Positions 34,069-40,809 of a stretch of 51,652 nt of DNA are shown here, in pieces. The DNA is from CAZKVJ01 sp964556225 (GTDB taxonomy: Bacteria > Actinomycetota > Acidimicrobiia > Acidimicrobiales > Ilumatobacteraceae). The stretch lies in the NCBI GenBank assembly GCA_964556225.1, contig CAZKVJ010000022.1, positions 1 to 51,652 on the forward strand. Reading direction: 5' to 3'. The position numbers were made by a program, and so were the translations under genes. The notes below the pieces were generated by a model. It searched no databases and was not told where the DNA came from. It saw only the letters and a list, made by a program, of their open reading frames with translations. How positions within the stretch are numbered: position 1 is the stretch's first letter; every line of letters begins with the position of its first letter.

Positions 34069-34113
34069 CTCATAACCCGAAGGTCGCAGGTTCAAATCCT
34101 GCCCCCGCCACCA
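34069..34113 (+). repeat. att site 2 (tRNA-fMet 3' end)
   Basis: A 45-base copy identical to 25702-25746, without the 5' half of the tRNA. It marks the right end of module 1 and the left end of module 2. Confidence 0.93.
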
Positions 34114-34115
34114 AA

Positions 34116-34148
34116 GGCCCTGGTCAGACATCATGTCTGACCAGGGCC
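34116..34148 (+). terminator. Hairpin terminator beside att 2
   Basis: GGCCCTGGTCAGACA and its exact complement, 15 pairs around the loop TCA. It is the same hairpin as after att 1 and att 4, without the mismatch seen at att 1. Confidence 0.85.
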
Positions 34149-34186
34149 GTTTCGCGTTCGGGGTCGCTACCGTCCCGCTACCGCCA

Positions 34187-35320
34187 TCATGCGACCGCGT
34201 CGTCTGGATCGACGGGAGCGATGAGACGGGCGAAGGTGTTGGCGGCGTCGCGTTGCATGCCGGGCAGCACGTGTTGGTAGACGGCCATCGTGAACGCCGG
34301 TGTCGAATGCCCAAGACGCTCGCTGACGACCTTCAGCGGGACGCCGTGCTTCAACATCAACGTTGCGTGGGTGTGGCGGAGATCGTGCAATCTGATCGGC
34401 GGCACGCCAGCGGCGCGCTGCAGGCGTGCGACGGTCTGCGACAACGTGTGCGGGTGAACCGGTTGGTCGTCGGGTCGCGTGAACACGCTCCCGTCTGCTG
34501 CGGCCGCCCCGAGTTCCGAAAGCTGCTGCTGTCGCCACTCGCGCAGCACGTCCACCGTTCGCGGGTCGAGGTCGACCGCTCGCCGCGACGTGCGGGTCTT
34601 GGTGGGTGTCGTGTGGACTTGGTAGCCGGTGCAGCTGACCGATCGGCGGATCGACAGGGTCGCCGTATCGAGGTCGATGTCGGACCATCGCAGGCCGAGC
34701 ACCTCGCCGCGGCGCATTCCGGTCATCGCCGCCAGCCAGATGGCTGGCCCGAGCCGGTGCGTCATGGCGACCTGGAGAAACTGTCGGAGTTGGTGTTCGT
34801 TCCAGCAACGCTGCTCGGGTGCGGCGCCGTGACAGGGTGGGTCCATCAGGCGGGCGACGTTGCGGTGCACGAGACCAGCGCGTTCGGCGTCGCCGAGCGC
34901 GGTGCGCAGGATCTGGTGCACGTTCAGCACGGTCTTTGGTGCGAGCGGCCCGCCGTCGTGGCGGCCGCTGCGTCGCAGGTGTGCGTACAGGGTTTCGAGA
35001 TGGGTGATTGTGAGGCTGCGCAACGGCACTCGACCGATGTGCGGGAGGACGTATCGGTCGATCATCTGCTCGTACCGGAACGCGGTGGTGGGGCGGAGCC
35101 GGTCCTGGCGGGTCGGGAGCCAGCGGGTGCACAGGTAGCGCGACACCGTGACCCCTCGTGTCGTCGTCGGTCGCGTCGACGGCAACGCATCGGCCAGGGT
35201 CCGGGCGGTGGCTTCGTTGTCGGCGCGGTGCCATCGACGACGGTCACGGCCCGTGATCGGGTCGAGGCCCTCGTAGCTGACGGCGTACCAGCGGCCGTCG
35301 CGGTTGGTGATATATCCCAT
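34187..35320 (-). CDS. int: Tyrosine recombinase/integrase, class A, module 2
   Basis: This 377-residue integrase is nearly the same as that of module 1 (N terminus MGYITNRDGRWYAVSYEGLD, then GRDRRRWHR). The catalytic set is complete: GMRRGEVLGLRWSDIDLD, HDLRHTHATLML, RLGHSTPAF, and Tyr in TMAVYQHVLPGM. The end differs (VDPDDAVA). ATG 35320 follows CAGGAGG. The differences from the module 1 copy show independent acquisition rather than a fresh local duplication. It is predicted to act on the same tRNA-fMet site. Confidence 0.93.
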   Translation of the reverse strand: MGYITNRDGRWYAVSYEGLDPITGRDRRRWHRADNEATARTLADALPSTRPTTTRGVTVSRYLCTRWLPTRQDRLRPTTAFRYEQMIDRYVLPHIGRVPLRSLTITHLETLYAHLRRSGRHDGGPLAPKTVLNVHQILRTALGDAERAGLVHRNVARLMDPPCHGAAPEQRCWNEHQLRQFLQVAMTHRLGPAIWLAAMTGMRRGEVLGLRWSDIDLDTATLSIRRSVSCTGYQVHTTPTKTRTSRRAVDLDPRTVDVLREWRQQQLSELGAAAADGSVFTRPDDQPVHPHTLSQTVARLQRAAGVPPIRLHDLRHTHATLMLKHGVPLKVVSERLGHSTPAFTMAVYQHVLPGMQRDAANTFARLIAPVDPDDAVA

Positions 35321-35527
35321 GTTCGGTTCCTCCTGAAGCGGTAGCGGAACCGGTAGCCAACCCGGATATGGCCAGGCCACGGTGGCGCTGCTGCACGTGC
35401 GGAACCCGATGGTGTCTGTCTGTACCTCGCCGTCGTGGAAGGCGCGCTTCGCCGATCACTGAAGGGCCGCACCAAGCCGCCGATCGCGTTCGGCATGGCC
35501 CGCTGCTGCTCGTCGTAGGGTGGGTCG

Positions 35528-35860
35528 ATGCCTGCCACGCTGCGTTCGGTTCTGTTGTTTGCACTTGCAGCGGTGGCTGAGATCGGTGGGGCATGGTTGA
35601 TCTGGCAAGGCGTTCGCGAACATCGCGGGGTCGCCTGGGTCGGCGCCGGCATCGTCGCGCTCGCCGCCTACGGGTTCGTGGCGACACTGCAACCGGACGC
35701 CAACTTCGGTCGGATCCTGGCCGCGTACGGTGGCATCTTCGTCGCCGGATCGTTGGCGTGGGGCCGGGTCCTGGACGGCTTCAAGCCCGATCGATTCGAC
35801 CTGGCGGGGTCGGCGATCTGCCTGGTCGGCGTTGCGGTGATCATGTACGCACCTCGCTGA
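35528..35860 (+). CDS. YnfA/UPF0060 family small membrane protein
   Basis: This 110-residue protein with four transmembrane helices (LLFALAAVAEIGGAWLIWQG, VGAGIVALAAYGFVATLQP, GRILAAYGGIFVAGSLAWGR, GSAICLVGVAVIMYA) matches the UPF0060/YnfA family, which resembles small multidrug-resistance transporters. It carries the expected AEIGGAW and YGGIFV. The gene lies immediately before a MerR-type promoter and regulator. Members occur with metal-resistance genes in actinobacteria. Substrate export is not demonstrated for most members. Confidence 0.88.
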   Translation: MPATLRSVLLFALAAVAEIGGAWLIWQGVREHRGVAWVGAGIVALAAYGFVATLQPDANFGRILAAYGGIFVAGSLAWGRVLDGFKPDRFDLAGSAICLVGVAVIMYAPR

Positions 35861-35873
35861 CCAAAGATCCCTC

Positions 35874-35903
35874 TTGACCTTCAAGTCAACACGAAGGTTT
35901 ATC
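35874..35903 (+). promoter_or_regulatory. MerR-type promoter
   Basis: TTGACC (35874) and TTTATC (35898) are 18 bases apart, or 19 if the -10 is TTATCG. The dyad ACCTTC-N10-GAAGGT (35877-35898) occupies the spacer. It lies just before the MerR fusion gene, so the regulator probably controls its own operon. Confidence 0.68.
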
Positions 35904-35913
35904 GTGGGTCGCG

Positions 35914-36690
35914 ATGACGACGACAGGACTGAAGATCAAGGAGGTCGCCGACGCCAGCGGCTTCACCGCGGCGACGCTTCGCTACTACGAACAGATCGGC
36001 CTGCTCCCGGAAGCCACGCGGACCCCGGCCGGCTACCGGATGTACGACCAGCGCACCTTGGACCGGTTGGCGTTCATCGCTCGCGCCAAACACCTCGGCT
36101 GCAGTCTCGACGAGATCACCGGCCTGACCACGGCCTGGGACGGTGGAGAATGCGGACCGATCCAAGATCAGCTCCGCCAGCTCGTGGCCGGAAAGATCGC
36201 CGCCGCCCACGACCAAATCGCCGAACTGATCACGTTCGCGGCCGAACTGCAGCAGGCAGCTACCGCGCTGGAACGGCATCGACCTGACGGCGCCTGCGAC
36301 ACAAACTGCGGCTGCGTCAGCGACCCTGACGACGCGGAACCCGTGGCAGCGACGATCCGGGCAGTCAGCCTGACGGCCAAACCGACTGCCGCTGGGGAGC
36401 CGGCGATCGCCTGCACGCTGTCGGCAGGGTCGATGAAGGGCCGGATCGCTGAGTGGCAATCGCTGCTCGGCCACGTGGCGCGGCGTGAACCGATCGACGG
36501 TGGTGTCCGATCCGTGTTCACCCCCTCAGTACCGGTCGGTGACTTGATGAGGCTGGTCGCGGCCGAGCAGGACTGCTGCCAGTTCTTCCGGTTCGCGATC
36601 ACCGTCGACACGCGCGGCGTCGCACTTGAGGTACGCGGACCCCAAGACGCACTCGAGATCGTCGAGTCGATGTTCGGAACTCCGTCATGA
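35914..36690 (+). CDS. MerR regulator fused to CC-motif domain
   Basis: The 258-residue protein starts with a MerR winged helix (LKIKEVADASGFTAATLRYY, EQIGLLPEATRTPAGYRMYD) and a dimerisation helix to about residue 125. A Cys cluster, CDTNCGCVSDPDD, follows near 130. The C-terminal domain (about 165-255) is IACTLSA, RIAEWQSLLGHVARRE, LMRLVAAEQDCCQFFRFAIT, the same domain as the stand-alone protein at 27116. A MerR of about 130 residues is usual, so this is a fusion. It probably senses a soft metal or thiol-reactive compound through the cysteines. Its stop overlaps the next ATG (ATGA at 36687). Confidence 0.78.
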   Translation: MTTTGLKIKEVADASGFTAATLRYYEQIGLLPEATRTPAGYRMYDQRTLDRLAFIARAKHLGCSLDEITGLTTAWDGGECGPIQDQLRQLVAGKIAAAHDQIAELITFAAELQQAATALERHRPDGACDTNCGCVSDPDDAEPVAATIRAVSLTAKPTAAGEPAIACTLSAGSMKGRIAEWQSLLGHVARREPIDGGVRSVFTPSVPVGDLMRLVAAEQDCCQFFRFAITVDTRGVALEVRGPQDALEIVESMFGTPS

Positions 36691-36962
36691 ACGCCAAGAA
36701 GAAGGAGAACGCTGCGATCGTCGGTGTCGGGGTGGCGGCGTGTGCTGTGTGCTGCGCAGGTCCGATCCTGGCCGTGTTGGCTGCGATCGGGTTGGGTACT
36801 GCCGCCGGGTTCGCGCTGTTCGGGACCGTGGCGGTCGTTGTCGGGGCGGTGCTGATCGCGTTCGTGGTCGTGCGTCGACGCCGACGTGCCGCCGCCTGCG
36901 CAATCACCCAGATGCCAGCCACCGTGGCGGTTGAACTCACCGACACACGGTTACGGTCCTGA
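36687..36962 (+). CDS. Small Cys-Cys membrane protein, MerT/MerF-like
   Basis: This 91-residue protein has two hydrophobic segments. The first contains a vicinal cysteine pair (VAACAVCCAGPILAVLAAIG) and the second is FGTVAVVVGAVLIAFVVV. A positively charged stretch RRRRRA and CAITQMP follow. Small two- to three-helix proteins with a CC motif in the first helix transport Hg(II) in MerT/MerF/MerC. This one is similar in layout but not a clear family hit. It overlaps the MerR fusion stop, so it is co-expressed with its sensor. Confidence 0.6.
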   Translation: MNAKKKENAAIVGVGVAACAVCCAGPILAVLAAIGLGTAAGFALFGTVAVVVGAVLIAFVVVRRRRRAAACAITQMPATVAVELTDTRLRS

Positions 36963-37052
36963 ACGTCGCCTCACCGGCGCATACTGAGACGACGGACAGG
37001 TCTTGCTGTCGACGGCTTTGACGTCCGTGGCCGTCCGGCGTGGCCACTACAG

Positions 37053-37514
37053 CTACGGGCGTTGCTTCTTCTCTTGCACGAGCAGGTCGACCATCTCGGC
37101 GATCCGTCGAGCTCGTTCGTCGGGGCGTTTCTTGGTGGCGTCGATCCAGCGCAGGTACGCCTGCCGATAGAACTGCGCCAACCCGTCGAAGAACGCTCCG
37201 GCGGAAGGCTGGGCGTCGAGGGCAGCGCGGATGTCGTCGGCGAGCTCTTCGCGTTGCGGTCCCTCAGGCGAGAGCACGACGTCGACGACGTCGCCCGGCG
37301 CGACACCACAATCTCTCCGCCAGGCAGGACCGAGCACGATCCCGAAACCGTCGCCAAGCGGTTCGACCGAGGCCCGGACGTTCATCCCGTTCACGGTGCC
37401 CTTGACTCGATGGTCCGACTTGGTGCCCCACACCGTGTCCGGATCGAACGGCACGGGCACCATCACGCGGTTGCGAACACCCGTCGTCACCACCGTCGAG
37501 TAGGAACGTGTCAT
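37053..37514 (-). CDS. DUF1905 and YdeI/OmpD-associated domain protein
   Basis: This protein of 153 residues has an N-terminal DUF1905-like barrel (VPVPFDPDTVWGTKSDHRVK, GMNVRASVEPLGDGFGIVLG) and a C-terminal helical bacteriocin-protection/YdeI-like end (FYRQAYLRWIDATKKRPDER). ATG 37514 is used; GTG 37520 is possible. It follows the thioredoxin-like gene by 15 bases on the same strand. The function of the family is not established. Confidence 0.72.
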   Translation of the reverse strand: MTRSYSTVVTTGVRNRVMVPVPFDPDTVWGTKSDHRVKGTVNGMNVRASVEPLGDGFGIVLGPAWRRDCGVAPGDVVDVVLSPEGPQREELADDIRAALDAQPSAGAFFDGLAQFYRQAYLRWIDATKKRPDERARRIAEMVDLLVQEKKQRP

Positions 37515-37529
37515 GGGCACGTGGTCACG

Positions 37530-37856
37530 TCAGATCGCCGAACCTGACTCACGGTCGAGTGCTGCTGCGATCTGCTCCGACGTCGGTGATCCGGCGTAGC
37601 CGTCGGGTGTGAGGTAGATGCGGCACGACAGACCTATCGCTTCGTCACCCTCGGCGAAGGGGTCGACACCGTCGATCAAGATCGTCGGCGAACCACGGAA
37701 CGAGGCGCGCTCAGCTTCCTCCTCGGTCGTCACCAACTGATGCTCGATCGACAGACCAAGGCGGGCCGCGACCTCGCCCAGGCGTTGCTCCGCCAGTGCC
37801 CAATGCGGGCAATCCGGAAAGTAGAGCAGCTGCAACCTGTGTGGGGTCTGTGGCAT
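37530..37856 (-). CDS. Thioredoxin-fold one-cysteine protein, module 2
   Basis: This 108-residue protein has a thioredoxin-like beginning, LQLLYFPDCPHWALAEQRL, where the usual CxxC is CPHW with one cysteine. FRGSPTILIDGVDPF holds the cis-proline-type loop, and GLSCRIYLTPDGYAGSPTSE follows with a second conserved cysteine. A clear paralogue is at 46873. Related CPH(W/C/U) proteins in bacteria are thioredoxin-like with uncharacterised roles. Thiol or metal chemistry is likely from the fold and neighbours. Its start lies next to a long gene-free stretch. Confidence 0.72.
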   Translation of the reverse strand: MPQTPHRLQLLYFPDCPHWALAEQRLGEVAARLGLSIEHQLVTTEEEAERASFRGSPTILIDGVDPFAEGDEAIGLSCRIYLTPDGYAGSPTSEQIAAALDRESGSAI

Positions 37857-38230
37857 TGGTCCAAGCCTAAGCCTCGCCACGTCAACGCCGAACGGGCGCA
37901 CTTCGAGTTTGTGGCCCGTGTTCGACGACGAGGACCGCTGGGTGCCGGTCCTTCTCGGACCGACGGCGCAGCCTGACCGGACGGTGTCTGCAGCGCGTCA
38001 GCGCAACTCGCACCCACCAAGGCAAACGAGCGTGCGGGGCCGGTCGGGAGCTGTCCCGTCCAACACCTCGTACAACACGACGGCCAGCGACGGGATCCCA
38101 CCAGCGCATACGACGGGCCTGCTCCCCGGGCTTGCACCGTCCTGGCTGGTGCTGAGAGCCCCTTCTGTGCTTAGGAAGCCCACTCCGTGGTCCGTTCCCG
38201 CGACGTCTGACAATCGCGATGCGCGTGTCG
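37857..38230. other. 374-bp stretch with a buried right-end signature
   Basis: No gene is supported here. At 38057-38076 it contains CGTCCAAC and CGTACAAC 12 bases apart, followed by ACACGACG and a GGGATCCCACCAGCGC segment that match the right end before att 2. It reads as an internal element end that has lost its tRNA copy. Confidence 0.55.
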
Positions 38231-38451
38231 TCAGAACATGCCGTTGTCGTTGGCGGATGCGTCGGGGATCATTTGGAGGACGTCCCAGTGTTCGACGACC
38301 TTGCCGTTGCTGTCGAGACGGAAAATGTCGATTCCGGCGTAGTCATGGTCGTTCGGCCAGGTTTGGTGGCAGTGGAGCACGACGTAGTCGTTCTCGGCGA
38401 GGGGAGGATGTCTCGTTCGCTGTTGAAGTTCGGTGGTGATCCCGAACTTGC

Positions 38452-39747
38452 TCAGGCGACCTGAGCGTAGTTGGTGGGTGTGTCGGGGTTGATGGCTTGG
38501 TGAAGGGCGGCGACGAAGGTGGGCATGTCGGCGTGTCCCTTGATGCGGCGGAAGGAGCGTTCGGCCTCGAGCATGCTGGCGGCGATCCACCGCTTCTTCA
38601 TCGTGCCGTTCTTCCAGTGCTTCACCCGGCCGGTCCGGTCACGAGCGATGGAGATCATCGACTCGATGCAGTTCGTGTTCGTCAGCGTCGCCCGCAGCCG
38701 CTTCGGCACACCGAGGCGGGCCACGGTGAACATCTCGTCGAGTCCCTCCCGCAGCGAGGCGGCGGCGTCGGGATGATCCCGCTCCAGCTGAGCGGCGAGG
38801 TCCCGACAGGCCCGCAGTCCCTTGACCGGGTCGGGCTGGGCGAACGCCATCGCCAGACGCCGATCGATGGCGTTACGGGCGTCGACGGGCAGGTAGCCGG
38901 TCACGTTCCGTCGCTTGTGCAAGGTGCACCGCTGGATCAGGGCTCGTTCACCGAACACCTTGACCACCGCGGCGCGCAGCGCCTTCGAGCCGTCGAGCAC
39001 AGCGAGGATGCCGTGCTCGAAGCGCAGCCCGCGGGCGACGAGATCGGCGAGCAGGTCGGTGACCACCACCCGGTTCTCGGTGTCCCCCAGCATCAACCCG
39101 ACCGGCACCTTGGTCCCGTCGGCGCAGATCACCAGGGCCACGACGATCATCTGATCGGCCACGTTGAGCCCGTCGATCATCAGCACCGCCGTGTCCAGGC
39201 TGGACAGGTCCCGGGCCAGCAGCTCGGCCATCGCCGCCTCGGTGGCGGCGACGAACCGGCGGGACACCGCCGAGCGCGACAGGCCCTTCGCGTCGGCCCG
39301 ACCGACCGGGTCAGCCACGTCCGCATACCGGCGGGTCGCCACCCCGGCCAGCACCCGCTCCACCACCACCTGGCGCAGCAGATCTTCACTGGCGAACGTC
39401 GACCAGGTGGCCAGCTCGATCTCCCCGCCGTCGCGGTAGCGGCCACGCGGCCGCTCAACGCTCACCTTGCTGCCCCCGAGCACGACCTGGCCGGTGGTGG
39501 TGCCATGCCAGTACCCGACCCGATCGGCGCCGAGCTTCGCATGCTTCGCGCCGACGATCGAGGCCAGCTCGGCGGCCAGCATCTGCTGCATCACGACCAG
39601 GCCGGCGGCGGTCGAGAACGCAAGCAGTCCCTCCCGCATCGCCCCGGCGACATCGGCCATCGCCACGGTCGCCTCCAACGGCAGACCAGCCAGGTCGATG
39701 GCCTCCTGCGGTGTCGTGATCTTCACGACAGGTACCTTCTTCTTCAC
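38452..39747 (-). CDS. IS256/Mutator-type transposase
   Basis: This 431-residue transposase carries the DDE catalytic acids in context: D in VLMIDGLNVADQMIVVAL, D in ILAVLDGSKALRAAV, and E in LTNTNCIESMISIARD. The family zinc-like Cys/His pattern IQRCTLHKRRNV lies between the second and third. The C terminus has WKNGTMKKRWIAASML. GTG 39747 follows AGGAGAGGG. The element appears intact and could be active; it interrupts the SnoaL-like gene. Confidence 0.93.
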   Translation of the reverse strand: MKKKVPVVKITTPQEAIDLAGLPLEATVAMADVAGAMREGLLAFSTAAGLVVMQQMLAAELASIVGAKHAKLGADRVGYWHGTTTGQVVLGGSKVSVERPRGRYRDGGEIELATWSTFASEDLLRQVVVERVLAGVATRRYADVADPVGRADAKGLSRSAVSRRFVAATEAAMAELLARDLSSLDTAVLMIDGLNVADQMIVVALVICADGTKVPVGLMLGDTENRVVVTDLLADLVARGLRFEHGILAVLDGSKALRAAVVKVFGERALIQRCTLHKRRNVTGYLPVDARNAIDRRLAMAFAQPDPVKGLRACRDLAAQLERDHPDAAASLREGLDEMFTVARLGVPKRLRATLTNTNCIESMISIARDRTGRVKHWKNGTMKKRWIAASMLEAERSFRRIKGHADMPTFVAALHQAINPDTPTNYAQVA

Positions 39748-39858
39748 GGTGATCCCTCTCCTTCGGAGTGTCTTGGTAGGACTCCCCGAACCCTGCCACC
39801 ACGGCAGGACACGGGGGAGGGATCACCACCTCACTTCAACAGACCCCGGGACAACCTC

Positions 39859-39958
39859 NNNNNNNNNNNNNNNNNNNNNNNNNNNNNNNNNNNNNNNNNN
39901 NNNNNNNNNNNNNNNNNNNNNNNNNNNNNNNNNNNNNNNNNNNNNNNNNNNNNNNNNN
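39859..39958. other. Assembly gap (100 N) with duplicated flanks
   Basis: The 55 bases before the Ns are identical to the 55 after them, and both are the right end of the IS256-type element. The assembler probably joined two contigs that overlap in a repeat, so no sequence need be missing. Confidence 0.9.
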
Positions 39959-40281
39959 GCAGGACACGGGGGAGGGATCACCACCTCACTTCAACAGACC
40001 CCGGGACAACCTCCGGCGAGGGCACGCTTGATCTCGACTCGTTTACCTGGGTACTCCGCCGCCATGCGCTCGAAGTAGTCGATGAACGCCTGCTTGCCGT
40101 CACCGACGTGTGGATTGTGCTGGATGTAGACGTCGCCGGCGTAAAGCTCGATCGCTTCGGCTGGTCTGCATTGGTTGAACATCAGGTCGTAGAACGCGGC
40201 GACGTTCGACTTGTTCTGCTGGAGTTGATCATCCGTGGACATTTCGTGCGTCGACTCCTTGATGGTGGTGGTTCGTGCCAA

Positions 40282-40613
40282 GCAGAGGGCATGTGCCGGG
40301 CCTGTCGCGATTCGTTGGGGTTCATCATCTCAGCTCCGGCAACCGGTCGGGAAGGCATCGCGAGGAGAGCGCTGTGACATCGCCAACGACCTGACAGGAC
40401 CCCGTCAGCAGGATGTCAGCACGACTCGCACCCACCAACGCGGACGAACACATCGACTCGGTGGGCGCCGCTGCGTACAACAGTCGTACAACACGACGAG
40501 CACCAACGGGCTCCTACTGGCGCCTACGGCAGCGCTGCTCGGCGGTCTCGATTCCCTCGTTCACTAGGGAGAATGCCGATGAGCGCCGACCAGGTCCCAC
40601 GGGCGTCGGTGCA
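40282..40613. other. 332-bp gene-free right end of module 2
   Basis: It holds the right-end repeats CGTACAAC at 40474 and 40485 (11 bases apart), ACACGACGAGCACCAACGGG after them, and GGGCGTCGGTGCACTCAT running into att 3. I see no gene. Confidence 0.65.
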
Positions 40614-40658
40614 CTCATAACCCGAAGGTCGTGGGTTCAAATCCCACCCCCGCCACCA
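40614..40658 (+). repeat. att site 3 with altered T stem
   Basis: This 45-base copy of the tRNA 3' end differs from the other four only in the T stem, GTGGG/CCCAC instead of GCAGG/CCTGC. All changes are paired, so tRNA folding would be kept. It marks the left end of module 3. Confidence 0.92.
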
Positions 40659-40662
40659 ACTG

Positions 40663-40695
40663 GAAGGCCCGGAAACATTGAGTTTCCGGGCCTTC
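40663..40695 (+). terminator. Hairpin terminator beside att 3 (class B type)
   Basis: GAAGGCCCGGAAAC and its exact complement (14 pairs) enclose ATTGA. Its sequence differs from the hairpin of the class A modules but takes the same place just after the tRNA 3' end. Confidence 0.85.
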
Positions 40696-40717
40696 TGCGT
40701 TGTCGGGCACGGATGAC

Positions 40718-40801
40718 GTCTACCGGCCTCGTCTACCGGCTCGACTAATCGCGACGCTGTGACCTGGTGACTCGTGTTCATGATTCGGTAGACGTCTACC
40801 G
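40718..40801. repeat. Class B arm-type repeats, left end of module 3
   Basis: GTCTACCGGC at 40718 and 40731, and the perfect palindrome CGGTAGACGTCTACCG at 40786-40801. The same motifs occur at 29056-29127 beside the other class B integrase and not beside class A. Confidence 0.65.
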
Positions 40802-40809
40802 GCCGCCTG

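Larger units (their letters stand above)
38404..40013 (-). mobile_element. IS256-family insertion sequence
   Basis: Terminal repeats of 40 bases (38404-38443 and 39974-40013) match at 32 positions. They begin GAGG and share CTGTTGAAGT and GGTGGTGATCCC. The target duplication CGGCGAGGG is at 38395-38403 and 40014-40022. The true length is most probably 1455 bp: the sequence before the N gap already reaches the right end (39819-39858), and 55 bases are repeated after the gap (39804-39858 equals 39959-40013). The 155 extra bases are probably a scaffolding artefact. Confidence 0.9.
38231..40242 (-). pseudogene. SnoaL-like (NTF2 superfamily) gene split by IS256-type element
   Basis: Start ATG 40242 (after AAGGAG) reads STDDQLQQNKSNVAAFYDLM to AEYPGKRVEIKRALA at 40014. 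The rest, ENDYVVLHCHQTW to the stop at 38231, lies left of the insertion. Removing the element and one copy of the 9-bp duplication restores an in-frame gene of 393 bases (130 residues), a normal length for SnoaL-like proteins. Such proteins are small cavity-forming folds found in isomerases, cyclases and uncharacterised enzymes. It was therefore recently intact. Confidence 0.85.

Noticed and set aside
34067..34113. Additional tRNA-fMet genes at the later att copies
   Set aside because: Only the 3' half from the anticodon loop is present at 34069, 40614, 44274 and 51378; without the 5' half and promoter these are not genes.
35914..37856. Complete mercury-resistance operon
   Set aside because: MerR-like and CC membrane proteins are present, but no reductase, lyase or periplasmic carrier with recognisable motifs was found.
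38497..40377. Rightward 626-codon frame across the IS256-type element and gap
   Set aside because: It runs antisense to the transposase and through the Ns; no domain is recognisable.
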